A model generated the notes under the pieces. The model worked only from the letters and a program-made list of their open reading frames with translations, was not told where the DNA came from and did not search any database. Below are positions 11,990 through 25,339 of a stretch of 64,000 nucleotides of DNA, one piece after another. The DNA comes from Watersipora subatra (Eukaryota; Bryozoa; Gymnolaemata; Cheilostomatida; Watersiporidae). Every line of letters starts with the position of its first letter. Position 1 is the stretch's first letter. A program made the translations under genes and the position numbers. The stretch is from NCBI RefSeq assembly GCF_963576615.1, contig NC_088711.1, positions 25,390,182 to 25,454,181 on the forward strand, in the 5' to 3' direction.

Positions 11990-14650
11990 CAAGGATGCAG
12001 CAAGACTGCTTGTTTCACTGTCTTGATCAGTCTGTGAATGAAACCCTAGTCAGAGAGACTAAACTTCAATATGCGACAGCCAAACACTATTCAAGCAGAT
12101 GGTTGATATTGGAAGAAAAGAGCATTCCATGTTAAATTGCTCAAAAAGTGCTAAGCATTGAGAACTTTAATAAGAGTTCAGACTTGTTATGTCATTATGC
12201 CTGTTATAAAAAGTATTGTAACAGACTTGCTATGCAAAGAACTGAGAAAACACATGAGAGGAGACAGAAAGAATGTGATACATCAGAAGAGGTGAGACTA
12301 GATATTTATAACTTTACAAATTCATGATGATTACTCCATGATGATGGTACTTGGGTGTGAGACAAAGAAAACATTTTCATTCTTGTCTGCACTTTTTGGG
12401 GGCAGCAAAACTAACTCTTTGCAGTTTACATGATGTGTTATAGCCTACAATTTGGACAGAAATGTATAAATAAATTACATGTATAATCCTTCCTTAGTTT
12501 TTTGCATATGACCACACAAACTACGCTAGATATGACATGCTGTACTATGCTGAGATGACTAATCTGAAAGTATCGCATAGCAAGGTGTATGAGGCTCTAA
12601 TGAAGAAGGGGTATTTTACTTATCAATCACGACATCACTGTCCATTCAGCTCTATCGCTTGTGATCAATCTATTGAGCAAGCAGTTAGAATAGACTCACA
12701 GTCTCACGATGGAATCATAGGGTTTACCAGGAAGTCATCGGCCTCTCAGCGATGGACTTTATCTCACTCGAAACAAACAGCTGTACATACAGACATAAAG
12801 AAAATGCTAGTGCTTGGTGATTCGGATACAGCAACTTATGAGATGCGTGAAAAGACATGGAAGGCTGATGAGGAAATGAGGGAAGTCATGAAAGACTCAT
12901 AACAGCAAGAACTCGTTTGCGTTTCAAACCACAAAGCCTCCATTGAAGTGAAGCAGGATCTTGAAATAGCAAATGTGATATGAGAGAAACAGCTTTCAGA
13001 ATTTGTACAGAAGAGGTTAAGCACCCAAGAAATGGATTTCAATGCATTTATCAAGTCAAACAAGCTCAAAACCTTCACCACATTACCATCAGCTAAGAAG
13101 AAATCAAAAGAAAAAGTCCTAGAATGTTCGCACAGACTGTTTGAGAACTTGCTAGTGATCAGCCAACAGCGTAACTTGGATTTGAGAAGTGTTATCATTT
13201 TCTTTTTTCAACATCAGCTGGTCCCTGGCTAACTCTGATGGCTCTATATTGAAGACTGCTGAATCAACTCTGATGGCTGCTGTTGAGAAAGATGCTGATG
13301 GTCAACCATCAATCTATGTTAATCAGGATCAGCCACCAGTCTTTGACGCTGTTGTGGTTGTTGCTATGGCTGAAATTCAGACCCTGAAAGCTCCTCCAAC
13401 TTTTGGAATGGTTGCAAGTCAGCTTTTGCAACGGATAGTTAATATTGGAAGCGTGTATCAAACATGCCGTGTGGATTTTTTTTGTGACACATACCCTGAT
13501 ATCAGCATTTATTGAGGTGAGAGAAGTCGTAGAAGTGTGAAAGGAAGGCAGAAGGTTGCTGTGTTTAGTCCAAACTAATCAGTGCCAAAATGGTCTGAAT
13601 TTTTAGCAGATGGCTCAAACAAGACTGCCCTAGTGTCTGTCCCGATCTGAAATCTTTGGAAGCATACGTGGAGCAAGTCAACTGTGAAACAAAAACTAGA
13701 TCTTGTAACACCTTTTTCTCAAGAATACCACATGATCAGCTATGACCTTGATGGATCAATTGCTGTAAGCTAAATGGATAGTTTGACATCAGACCACGAG
13801 GAGGCAGATACGTGCATGTTATCACATATCGCAAAGATAATGGAAGACAAATCCAGCTCAAAAGTTCTAGTCAAGTGCCAGGACACAGATGTTTTCCTAA
13901 GCTGTCTATCTCTAGTGGATGAGTTGCCATCACAAAAACTCATTTACTGCTGTGGTAAGGAGCAGTTGAGATATGTAACCATAGGCTGTCTGTCTACTGA
14001 CCTCACACCCGAACGATGGAAAGCACAGCTCGGGTTCCATGCTCTAGGTGGATTCGACAGTGTAAGCGCATTCTATTCCAAAGGGAAGATAACTTTCTTC
14101 AAGCTGCTAAAGAACATTCCTGAATTCTGTAACATACTGAAATCATTAGGAACAGATTTTGAAGTTGATGGTGCAGTAAGAGAATATATTGAGACATTCA
14201 TATGCAGATTATATGGTGAAGAGACAAATTCCATCAATGAAGCACTGTATAAGATCTTCTGCTGACCGTCTCGCACATCGCAATCAAATCTACCACCCAC
14301 ACTAGATGAGTTAAATCTCCATATATCTAGGGCTGCCTATCAGGCCGCAATATGAAGAAGAGCCAAGCAAATCATCATCAATGCTCCATCCCTCAGCAAC
14401 ATGGATGCTTTATGGAAGGTGGAGAGCTTAAAGCTAGATGGATGACACAACAACCAGCACTTCCTGATGTGCTCATAACATGTTTTGTCGATGCAGAACT
14501 GGGTGCCAGTCTAGTCGCTGTCAGTGCAACAATACAGATCTCAAATGTATGGACACGTGCAGATGCAGCTGCTGTAGCAATAGAAATACAGAAGATGGAA
14601 ATGAAAGTTGTGTTTTAGAAGACTCAGATGACTGTGAATTAGAAGGTTAG
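11990..14650 (+). pseudogene. Dead copy of a multi-copy invertebrate gene: PIN/FEN1-like region plus CXC zinc tail
   Basis: I recognise this as a protein family repeated in many invertebrate genomes but know no accepted name. Order along the plus strand: a Cys-containing N-terminal block (CHYACYKKYCNR, about 12195); FAYDHTNYARYDMLYYAEM and SHDGIIGFTRKSSASQRW (12499-12780); a linker; LANSDGSILKTAESTL (about 13226-13273); HEEADTCMLSHI (13795); CQDTDVFLSCLS (about 13877); GFHALGGFDSVSAFYSKGK (about 14034); AAYQAAI (14331); and a Cys-rich tail FCRCRTGCQSSRCQC...CMDTCRCSCC (14484-14573). The EADT, DTDV and GFDS blocks resemble the acidic motifs of XPG/FEN1-PIN nucleases; this link is inference. 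The copy is broken by in-frame stops (near 12145, 12900, 12979, 13513, 13577, 13650, 14263, 14351) and frameshifts near 13185, 14440 and 14480. The usual GCD at the third motif reads GFD here. Confidence 0.7.
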
Positions 14651-15963
14651 TATTTGAGTGGAATTGTAACCAGAGGTGTGCTTCATGTTTGATTAGAATA
14701 CGTATGTGTTATACCGTATGAAGACTGACTAATTGCAATTTCACTTGCATAATAAAGTATACGGTTCAACATAATGAGCATTAATGATGAATATATGTAT
14801 ACTAAAATATTATATACGCATGGTCTGTCTTTAAAAATACTTTTCATTCTGTTTTGCAGATCTGTAATGATATAGGAGTTGCGGAATAACAAGGACAAAC
14901 TTTAAAGCTGCCACAATATCAACCAACCAAACTGAGATCACATAATATTATATAATACAATTATAATACTATTCAAATATTTGAATAATAAATATTTTAG
15001 TGTTATCAGAATTGATTCCAACTTAGGTTATTGCTAATTATTTAGTATTTATATGCCATTTTCATTATCACATTGCTGGTAGAAGCACATAAAACACTAC
15101 AGCCATTTATTTAATTAAAATAATATATTAATTATATTGCTCAAAAATGAACAATCTGAGAGGTGTAGAAACCAGATATTTGAAATCAGTTCAAAATTCT
15201 GATCTAGATGCCACTCTTATTACATAGCCCACTTTCAAAAGGAATAAATCACTTTTTTGACAGCTTTTTGATGCCCTCCTGCTCTACTATTATTGCTACA
15301 TCCACATTGTTATAAAAGCTTTTGATGCCACAGTGCATTTGTAGCTGTTCATATAATAGATTCAAATTGTCAGCTTCCATGCAAATGGAAGGACCAACTA
15401 TTGGTGCAATCTCTAGTTATGTACATTGACAGTGAACCAAAGGAGTCACTCAGGCCAGTGTGAAGCAAACAAGAACATAGAATACTAGTTAACTCGTGAT
15501 AGTAATTGTAACATTTAGGGTTTTCCCCGCTAATAAACAGGGCATGACATTTTTAGATGTACTTATAACCTAACAACTACAGTAATAGATGGTGACTCTC
15601 AAGCAATACTAGACAAGGTCACAAGAGTAACTCACAAACTTGGCCGAGTATTGCCCAGTTATAGAGTCGATATTCAAGGGAATGCAAATATTAAACCTAA
15701 TAGATTTTTGAAGGGTTTGGCCATCCACCATGGAATGCTGGTGGTTATACCTTAAAGCTAATAAATATATGTAGTCAAAATTACCCTTAAAGCAATACCG
15801 GAAATACAAAACTAAATATTTTTAACAAGACATTGCCAGGCTATACGATGAATGGTGACTTACGTGTACTTGTGTATATTGAATTATATTATTTAGATAC
15901 TTGCTAAATCGATGCTGTTAGATGTCAAAAAAGATAGCAACAATAATGAAATATAAATCACAT

Positions 15964-16118
15964 CGTCACATCTGTACCTCAAGACAATTATTGAAAGCAA
16001 CTACAATTATTATACATGCCTTTAATATTTGTCTTCTTGAGGTACAGATATGACGATATGATTGGTTAATGTGAAATTGTATACACAAAATTTTTTATAC
16101 AATTTCACATTAGCCAAC
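15964..16118. repeat. Two adjacent inverted repeats
   Basis: CGTCACATCTGTACCTCAAG (15964) pairs with CTTGAGGTACAGATATGACG (about 16036-16055). Then GGTTAATGTGAAATTGTATA (16064) pairs with TATACAATTTCACATTAGCC (16097-16116). Confidence 0.6.
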
Positions 16119-17573
16119 TTCAGCACATGACTCTAAATGTAGCACTTCCTGTGACAAAATTTGGAGATTCAGATGACAGTTCAAATATATCATAGGAAGT
16201 TTAACAAACAGTGATCTTAGCTGAGACTCAGATAGGCAGATGCATGAAACTTGGTAAGTGTAAAAAGATGTCCAACTGATTATTATCACAGTAATCTGAT
16301 TTATAAGGATGGTTTTGACTTGTTTGCTAGAAACTGGTTTGTCCACATGTATAACAAGGCCGGCACAAAAAATGGAACTTCGCAAACTTCCAACTCTTTT
16401 AATCTGTCTTATAACAACACTGCGCTGTTTGTAGTACAAATTGGGTACGGGTAGTAAAACCTGTTGAACTCGCGGGTTTATCTTCTATCAAGTCTTGAGT
16501 AATAGAAATTTTTAGTATTTTGATCTTTTGGGTTTGGGTTTTGACTTGCGAGTGCGAGTTTTGGTCCATAAATCTGTCGAGTAGAGTGGACAAAAACTCG
16601 GTCTATTACACTCTGCGCTGTGAGCACTTTTTTAACAACCCGCCTGTTAACGTTGCGAGCATGAATATCGGTCGATAGAAAATAGTGAAAAATAGTAAGC
16701 AAATTGAATAGAATTGTAATTGTACTGTAAATTTTAAGATACGCTCGATGTTTAGAAATTTCAGACATGAAATCCGTATCAACAAACCTGATACCTGAAA
16801 AGCCGTTGGCCATTAAGTACTCCTGCCAAGCACTACTAGCTACCCGATACACTAAAAACTCGAACGAAAAGGGGCGAGTCTGAACTCGTTGGCCAAAAAG
16901 TACTTGTGCCCAGCATTTGTACCATTTTTACAAGCTGTCGTGTTTAGTTATTGATTGAATTTTTTTCCTTGACAGAACATAATTTAGATCTGATTATTTT
17001 TCCAAACTGTTAAGTTCTAAACTGTGATGCTGGCTAAGCCGTACAACATATTAAGCTTGATGATGTATGAGCATGGACCCCGGAGTTGTTGAAAATTGTT
17101 TTCTTGTTAAATTTTACAGATGCTATTGTGATTAATGCAGCATCCTATGTACACAATAAGCCTCAGCTATCTCTTACATCTGTTGATTTAGAGGGAGATG
17201 GAGGTGTTTTAGTACCTTGGTAAACAGCTTTGTGCAGTTACGATCAAATGATAGTCACATAGTTTTAGGTGGAAGGAGTAAATGTATGACAACAAGAAAG
17301 TTAGATGATATTTGAAAATCTATAAAAACGAGCAGTACAAGGGTACATAAAATTTACATGCTATATCAGATGTTAAACCAGATGAAATCACCAATGGAGG
17401 TACAACAAACTATTGAGGCTACCGCCTACTCGTAACACTTGTACAAACGCTGAAGTAAATTCTGGGAGCCATGTTGCTGCAGTCTTGCATAAAATGGCAC
17501 TCACACAAAGATGGACACTGCTAGAACAGTGTATGATAGTACTAATGCAACTAAGGTAGACATAACCTACAGG

Positions 17574-17614
17574 GATAGTTTAGGTGCTAAAATTTACTTA
17601 GCGCCTAAACTATC
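17574..17614. repeat. 17-bp hairpin
   Basis: GATAGTTTAGGTGCTAA and TTAGCGCCTAAACTATC are complementary (one mismatch) around a 7-nt loop. Confidence 0.6.
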
Positions 17615-18788
17615 AGTGTACTTAGCAATTCATTCAGTTTACCACATAATTCATGATTCCTGTTCATCCATTAACATTTAGGTACTCATTGCAATACAAC
17701 ACCGAATCTTAATTGAAGAAAGTAAAGATAGTTAAAAATGCTCTTAGAAAGACTGAATATACTAAAATGAAACACCAACGATATTACGATATGCAAATTT
17801 AGCATTAATTAAACTAAAATCTATTTTGCATCGATAAATTTCAATTAAAATTCTAGTACATCAATAAAATAATTAGTTAAAATCTTCACCAGACAATTTC
17901 CAAAGTTTACAACTTGGATTGATATATACATGTACTAGTAAAGGGGAAATATCTGAAGCTTGTGAACTCAATGAGTTGAACAAATATAAGGTATGTCAAC
18001 ATCTCAAATAGGTAACTGGAGTTTTGTTTGACAGCAACCCTTCAGCATAGGAAATCAGGCCTTGGTATAAAGCTGCTAACAAACACGCTAGAATATCTGA
18101 AATATTTAAATGGTGTCTTTGTAGCATTTTAGGTGACATTATGAAGAAAATTATTAAAATCAAGCTGCTTGGAAAAAAGACTCAATTTTTTCATCATATT
18201 ATGTGATGCCAATCGGCAATGTAGAAATTCTATTTGGTGAAAAGATGGCTGGCTTTAGAGTCTACAGAGCACTAAGTTTCTGGTCAGTTAAACATTTACA
18301 CAGACATATTCACATATATATATATATATATAGTAAAAATAAAGGGTGTCAACGTGGATCATACTGGATGTTGCATATTCCTCAAGTCCTCACTAACAGA
18401 GGTTTATTATATTCTGTCATGAACTCACAAGCTGGTTGCGCAATAATAACACTTAAAAAGTCATACAAGAATTAGTGACACGGCGATGTAAGAATCCTAA
18501 GCTATTTCATCTGAACAAAGTTGTGTCAATAAAGATATCTTTTCTAGAGTCCCTTCAGTTTGTATCGAAACTTCTATGAATGTTTAGCTCTATTCACTTG
18601 TTTTCTGAGCAAACTAATCTTGTCTATCATTTGAGTCTGCCAGAAAACCTTCAAAAAGTTTTGTGAACAAACCGCATGCACTTGTGTTGAGCAATTTAAC
18701 TACAGACAGACGAATGCATAGAAAATGTTTTGAAGGAGCACAAGCTAATCTGCCAGTCATATTTATAGTACATGGATGAGTCTTCAAC

Positions 18789-21700
18789 TCATATCATGCC
18801 AGGATTTCGTGAATCTCTCAGTACTTCCTTATCTATATGACGAGTTATTGTTCGCCATAAATCCCTGCTATTGATGAGCTCACCTGCAGCAGAAAAGATG
18901 AAAATAACAGGTCATTGAGCGATTTATAGCTTACAATGCACGAGTTTTATAACAAACACCAAACTGCATTAAATTATAGCTTGGTTTGGTAACTGTTCCT
19001 TACAAAATTGACAAACCTGTCTGGAAAAATTGGCATAAAAAGCAAACGTTGCAAGCTGAAATGTCTGGCTTCATTCCCATATTTGACAAACATGAACTGT
19101 GATGGTATGTTGGAGTCACCAAGTGCTCTATTTGAACAAAGCTCATTGAAAGGCCGAGCTAAACAAAAAAAAAGATATTACCCTATACGATGTAACAAAA
19201 AACATAAAATTCTAATTATCTCTACTACATGAAGATTCCTCTATAAAAAATTTGTAATGCTAACGCATGTAACTGCGCAAGCGTTAACCACAAAACACTA
19301 AAGTAACATTATTCAAGATAGTCAACCATCTATATGACTTCATGGCACAACTGGTAATAATATCATCAATAGTAAAAGGTACTGGATTCAATTCCTCGAT
19401 GCTCTGAATCAAAGCTTTATATGCACCTATAGAGGCTAGTTGTCCGTAGGCAAATGATATACTGACCTATATTTGCATCGGCTGTAGCAAAAAGAGTTAC
19501 TACACACTGATGCAGTGGTAACTCATTGAACTGTATGACCTGGAAAAAAGCAGAGCATCTGGTTGGAGAGATGGCTAATGTGGGTCAGCAACACAACAAC
19601 AATACTTTATAGCACTTCAAGCTTTCGCAAACAAGATGTCAGACAACAATTTTAGAAAAATTGAGCAGCAAAAATGGTGACATGACTACATTTATGAATA
19701 CATCTGAAAAGTCAGGAATCACGCGCTAATAATACTCCTCAGGCTATTACAGATCATTAACTTCCTGTAAATTTTCTGTTTATAAAAACTACATTATGTA
19801 TTCTTCTGTATCTATCAGTTTTGTCCATATCTAAATACAATACACACATGGAATTGTATTCTCCCACACATATTTCAACTGCTTTGGAACTACAAAGGAG
19901 AGGATAACTCCTTACAAGCAATGAGACTAACCTGATAATGTTGATAAGAGGCTATGAATGTATCACTGGCACCAATGCCGAGTTTGTTTGCCTGATCACT
20001 CATGTTACTGAAGGCACTCGCTATCTGACTGTGCTTGGCAAAACTTTTGGAAAGATTTTTTGCGCTCCGCGACCACTCTGCAACCAAATTACATATCATG
20101 TCCAGCTTTTAGTTTACTCTGCAACAAGATCACATATCTATGTCTATGACTAGCTCTTAGTTTACTCTGCAACAAGATCACATAACTATATCTATGAGTA
20201 GCTTTAAAGTGACAGTAGGTGCGCCTACAACATAAATAATCCATTCCAAGGAACGTTTACGTCATAGGAAATTTACGTTATAAGAACAGTAAAATACATG
20301 TTAATTGCCTAATCCATTCCAAGATCTTTCCAAACTCTTCCCTTTTGGTCATGCAAAAAGGAAAAGCTTGACTTACGGTAACTTTTTTAATTTGTGGGCT
20401 GTACCGTAACTGCAGTATTATTAGTTTGCACAGACAACTTTTCTCCTTTTTATGATCAATCTCACTGGTTTTATAGACCATGATTGAGGTAATTTTACAA
20501 CAAGTTGATGGATACTGCACATTTTCGAAGTTCATTTACAACGATTTTCTTATTTGTTCTAAACAGCAGTCTATTCTGCAAAGTAAAACTAATAACAAAT
20601 ATTTTGTACGACTACAATAAGGCAAAACAACAAAATATTAATTTTTTACTATAAAAAGCAATTCTACGTGTTCGTCTTCTATCAGTATCCAGGGGTCAAT
20701 GTTAAGATAAGAGATAACGTTTGATGATACTCCAACTCATGACATTCAGATTGGTAGACCGACGCCGTAACACCTGCACCAATCGCTTACCTTTGTATTT
20801 ATGAACAATTGCGCAGATATCCTATTCTCCTTTTTGTTGACACATTTAACGATCTATTACGATGAACTAGAATGTTGCAAAAGTTATATATAATAGATAT
20901 AACACTATAAAGGCGGCGGTTTTTCTTTTGCAAGTGCGACGAGATAAATTAACATTCAAACCGAATTTGAAAACTTGCCCCACTCGACGTTATATGGAAT
21001 TTTTTACCTAGTACGAAACTAAAACTTCACACGATTTTTTGCGTTATCTGGAATTTATATTATAAGAGGTATACATTATAGGTGCGTCTACTGTACAAGT
21101 GATAGCAAAACTTAGATAGGGACACAGCTTTCCATTCCACACATTCAAATTATAACTTACCTTGAGCAATAGGCACTCCATCCCGATCTGTAATAGCTAT
21201 ACCTAGTAAATCCTGCTCCTGCCTATAATATGATAATATGCAACGAAATAATTATTTCGACAAAGCGCAGAATTTACAATAGCTACCAGCAACATCTTAT
21301 TTTTACAGGTAAAATTGAGTCCAAGGCTTAAAATTGCCATTTTATTATATAGGTAGATACATTTTTGGCCTTTAACACTGTACCTTTGGACACTTAATTG
21401 AAATAACAGATAATAGAAAGGTACAGACAGATAACAGTTTATGGTGGCTGATGAGAATAAAAATAATGTTGCCAACTTGTTTCCAATTTTTTTACATTAT
21501 CACGCTATGACAAATCGTATTGAAACCCCAAACATTATAATAACTTTTTTGAGCCGCTAAGTGAAATGATGAGTTCATGAACTTCTCAACATTTTCTAGT
21601 GCTTCATGAAACTGCAGTAAAATATGTGTATGTATACAAAAATATGTCATACGCCCCCACATCAATACGGAGGGGAAAAATGCCACATGTGTGCCTGTTG

Positions 21701-22306
21701 CACAAAACAGCAGATTAACCTATTGAGGTTGCTAACAAATATTTTGGTTATAAATAGTAAAATAATTGAGATGGTTCTAAAAATAAGGCCGTTTCATAAC
21801 ATTTTGTCCCCACTCTGCATTAGAACAGGTGCTCCCTAACGCTCATAGGGAAATACACAGTAAACTATGTACAAACATCAAATTCCTCAATGATGAGGAA
21901 GAGTCAACAGAACTTACATGATCAGCTTTTTCATATACTCAGTCAACCGTTGTTCCTACAAACAATAAAAAACACTCTAAAGAAATTGCACTTTGATTTG
22001 CAGGGGTGAAATGTACATTGTGCGATATCATACACATTTCCTACATAATTGTTTTAAGAGAGAAACACTGCTAAAAGTATTTCTAGGTATCAGCATTTTT
22101 AATCATTTCATTGCAACAGTACTAGCGCATCATGTAATTCCTAAATAGCCTTCAACGAAGGGTAAATAATCAAATTCCTAACAAGCTACACTTTATGTTA
22201 ACAAATTTGGATAGACAGATGAAGAATTCAAAAGCAACAGGCTGTATCGAGACATAGATAGACGCACCTGCTGGTGGACCTGAACAGCTCCTTGAGAATC
22301 CTTCAT
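18789..22306 (-). CDS. LAMTOR3: LAMTOR3 (MP1), Ragulator complex subunit, 6 exons
   Basis: Roadblock/LC7-fold scaffold of the lysosomal Ragulator complex, which tethers Rag GTPases/mTORC1 and MEK1-ERK. Exons (minus): 22306-22268, 21955-21918, 21222-21161, 20077-19932, 19539-19467, 18883-18789. Phases agree (0, 2, 1, 0, 1), giving 150 aa; the human protein is 124 aa. Diagnostic segments are LTEYMKKLI, then GIAITDRDGVPIAQ (human VVSDRDGVPV), FSNMSDQANKLGIG (human TDQGSKLGLS), and VIQFNELPL...ATADANIG (human VVQFNRLPL...SSANTG). The start ATG follows an in-frame TAG three codons upstream. Exon 6 (ELINSRDLWRTITRHIDKEV) is phase-compatible but poorly conserved, so the C terminus is the uncertain part. 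A candidate poly(A) signal (AATAAA, minus) is at 18408-18403. The intron between exons 3 and 4 contains a TIR element. Confidence 0.86.
20213..21097. mobile_element. TIR element (CAGTAGACGC family), copy 1, in a LAMTOR3 intron
   Basis: Left end CAGTAGGTGCGCCTACAA, right end ...TAGGTGCGTCTACTG. Strongly similar along its length to copy 2 at 42.07 kb, including GGAACGTTTACGT, the AGAACAGTAAAATAC block and AATCCATTCCAAGATC. No coding capacity recognised. Lies between LAMTOR3 exons 3 and 4. Confidence 0.7.
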
Positions 22307-23312
22307 GATGAGCTACCAATCTTCAAGTACCTGCTATGACACCAGCGCAATTACAGATCTGACTCGATATCCATCAAACTAACGTGCTGACTCGTTAAAA
22401 TTCAGTCACGACAGCAAAAAAGGGAATACTTTGTTCATTTAGACATTGTTGCCAGCTGCCTAATAAACACAAACAGTGTATCAGCACTTGAAGTTGTTAT
22501 TTTACTTGCACATTAGTAAGCTTTTGTTTACTTAGGAAAACATTTTACATCTTGAATCTTTTTACCAAACATAAACATCTGTATATTTTACTTTTACAAG
22601 GTTGGCTTGAATTTAGACACAAAATAAATAAAAAGAAATACGTTCACTTTGAATATGTGAGAGCGCAACAACCTACATGATCTATATTAAAATGTAGAAT
22701 TCAGACTGTGAATATTATATGTTTAATCATAACTGAATTAAGACGTGTGCAATATATGGCTTTAATTAATTTGAAAATGATTGATTTGTGGAACAGATCA
22801 ATGCTGCAATCCTAATGATGTAAAACTCTGCAAATAGAGTTTGTGAAATTCCTTGAGAAACTTGTTTAGTATCTGTGGATAAGGTTGTGAGAATGTGAGC
22901 TCTACCAATGAGCAACAACCAAAACCTCTTAGAAGGATGTCCATAATGAAATATCGCCTGTCAACTACTATTATAGTAAATTTTTGATTGTTTTGATAAT
23001 CAATTGTAATGATACTATTTTCAATTGTATTGATAATTTTTATAATTTATCGGGCGAGCTTGTGTGCAAAGGCAAGTGTTTTTAAAAGTTTTTAAGCTCC
23101 CAAAGAGTTGAAGTACAACAAGCAAATGCAGAGATTGTTGAAATGTGTTATGGATGTGCTAGGTTGAAATGATTGTGTAAAGTCTGATTGTTTAAGGGCT
23201 AGATCTACATCGACTACTGCATTTAACACAGTACAATGCAAAAATAATAAGACATCAAATATGCTGCAGCATAGCAAGAACTTGGAGATAATGGACAAGT
23301 TGTAAACAGATA
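22307..23312. other. LAMTOR3 upstream region
   Basis: AT-rich. No TATA box or conserved promoter motif stands out. Confidence 0.4.
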
Positions 23313-24095
23313 CAGTCACACCTCGACATATGAGTGCCCCTATATGCGAGAAAATCAAGATATGAGCAGTATTTCAAGCAAGTTTCTTCCTTGAGATACG
23401 AGTAATCTTTAAGATACGAGCCGGTCCTCAAAGGTCACTATATGGCCAAGTATGCGAGAGGCCGCTTTTGGGAACAGCATTGCTCGGTCTTCTCAAATTA
23501 GTTTGAAAAGCATTTTTAAAAGGTCAGCTAAAGGTTATAGTGAACACGAGACAAAAAGCGTTAAACCAGAAACAAATAATAAAAAGGTAAAATGATAAAA
23601 CTAAAGTAAGTCTAGTATTAGATTAAAACTTAGCTCTAAGAATGTGTTTAGTAAGTTAAACTCATTTAAGTTAAACTCAGAGTTCCTGTTACACAGCGTC
23701 ACAAAAGTTTTGTGTATCGAATGCGTTGCTGTCAAGTCTTTCTCGGACTGCAGTTGGTTACTACGTCTGTCTCGAAGGTAAAAACTTACAGTAGTGTACA
23801 TAGTAATGTTACATTTTATTGCAGCAGATTTTAACAACTAAATAGGTATTTGTTATTTTGTTAGGGTGGGTACTGAATTAAAACAATTAAAAACGCATAA
23901 TCGCCAATAAAGTACTATATATATATATATATTTTTAAGGCAATATCATGCTTTATGTGTTTTTTATAGTATGGTAATGGATTAGCTTGTATTTGGTTAT
24001 TTTATATACTAAGAAGTAGTGACTTGAGACACGTGCAAATTGACATGCGAGCTCAGTCCCAGAACGCATTTAGCTCGTATGTCGAGGTATGACTG
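23313..24095. mobile_element. Tigger/pogo-like non-autonomous TIR element
   Basis: Terminal inverted repeats: left CAGTCACACCTCGACATA, right (reverse complement) CAGTCATACCTCGACATA. GATA directly precedes and follows the element. Subterminal copies of AAGATACGAG-like motifs are present (23390-23420). The interior (about 23600-23850) shares sequence with the elements at 26356 and 39217. No intact transposase frame seen. Confidence 0.65.
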
Positions 24096-24310
24096 GATAA
24101 TCTACATTATCCAAGTTTAGAAATGCAGTTTGGTAAAAATGGTTCCACATGTGCTTCTAAAGGATTATTAAAATCGTGAATGCTACCATAAACTAGCCCT
24201 TTTTTAACACGAGCTGTTGGACATCTGAAAGATTAAAATGAAAACGTCTAAAACATTATAGAGTTTGAAGTCAAAAATGCTGCTACAAACTGCCACCCAC
24301 AACAGCTTAG

Positions 24311-24422
24311 AATAGAGCTATCACCTTTGCAATACATTAATAGAGCTATCACCTTCGCAATACATTAATAGAGCTATCACCTTCGCAATACATTAATAGA
24401 GCTATCACCTTTGCAATACATT
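24311..24422. repeat. 28-bp tandem repeat, 4 copies
   Basis: Unit AATAGAGCTATCACCTTCGC + AATACATT. Copies differ only at CTTT/CTTC. Confidence 0.85.
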
Positions 24423-25339
24423 AAAGATGTTCAAGAATGCGGCGACTAGCCAGAAACTTCAACAAGAATAATTCAAAAAAGCACCTTGTTGCAGGAGTTG
24501 TAACCATAATCGCATTATCTATTTGCATTGCTTTCATTAACGCATTATCTTATATATACTTAACACTAATTTTATTCCCATTTTTTGGCCTAAATTAAAG
24601 CACTGTTGGATGACGCACAATTATTTTTAGCAAATGCAAGGTTTGCCTCAAAATAATCTGTTTCACTACAATTGGATACTTTTCAGAGTACTTCATTTGC
24701 TCCCAACTTGTGCAACTAAACATGACCATGTCAGTTGTGAGGCTGGGTTGAAGTGCTCTATACCATATAAATCTAAACTGTTCTAAAGAAAAGATACGAT
24801 AGGTGGCACATCAATGAGATTCTGATATCACGCATCCAGCTTTAGACATCTATTGCTACAATGCAATTAGTTAAAACTTCTTAGTATATTTGTCAGTGCC
24901 ATGCCCTTTGTCAGAACCAGATTGGAATTTTATACTAAGCATAGTTGTTAATATGGAACTACTAATGAAGGCCCAGCGTTGCCATATAATAAAAAAGTCT
25001 TCAAACACAAATTTATTTTCATTATATATATACACCATTTACCATTCTAACTGTTAAACTTCACATCATGAGAAAAGTGTTTTTGTGCAGTTCAAATGAA
25101 TTGAGAAAAAAAAATAAAACAAGTTTTTCAACTTCTTCAAACAATTAACTTTTAAACTTCCTATAATAAATGAAATGTTTTGTTGAAATAATTTAGAAGG
25201 AAAAATAAAACTGTAAAGGTATTAAAATGTAAATGTAAAATCATTAGCAATTAATGTCTAAATATAGTCTGTTTTACTATGATTACAACAGAAAATTATT
25301 TGGTATACAACTATATGATTTTATTTCGTTTTAGTGTTG

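Larger units (their letters stand above)
14651..18788. other. Intergenic, hairpins and mobile-element debris
   Basis: Besides the two hairpin features, 16440-16918 looks like transposon debris: GGGCACAAGTACTTTTTGGC on the minus strand at its right edge resembles hAT-type ends. A minus frame at 16478-16852 has no recognisable domain. 18310-18332 is a TA microsatellite in the LAMTOR3 3' flank. Confidence 0.4.

Noticed and set aside
16440-16918. Minus-strand 124-codon frame and a hAT-like end
   Set aside because: Only one possible terminus (GGGCACAAGTACTTTTTGGC) was found, with no matching second end and no transposase motif, so it is kept only as debris in the intergenic note.
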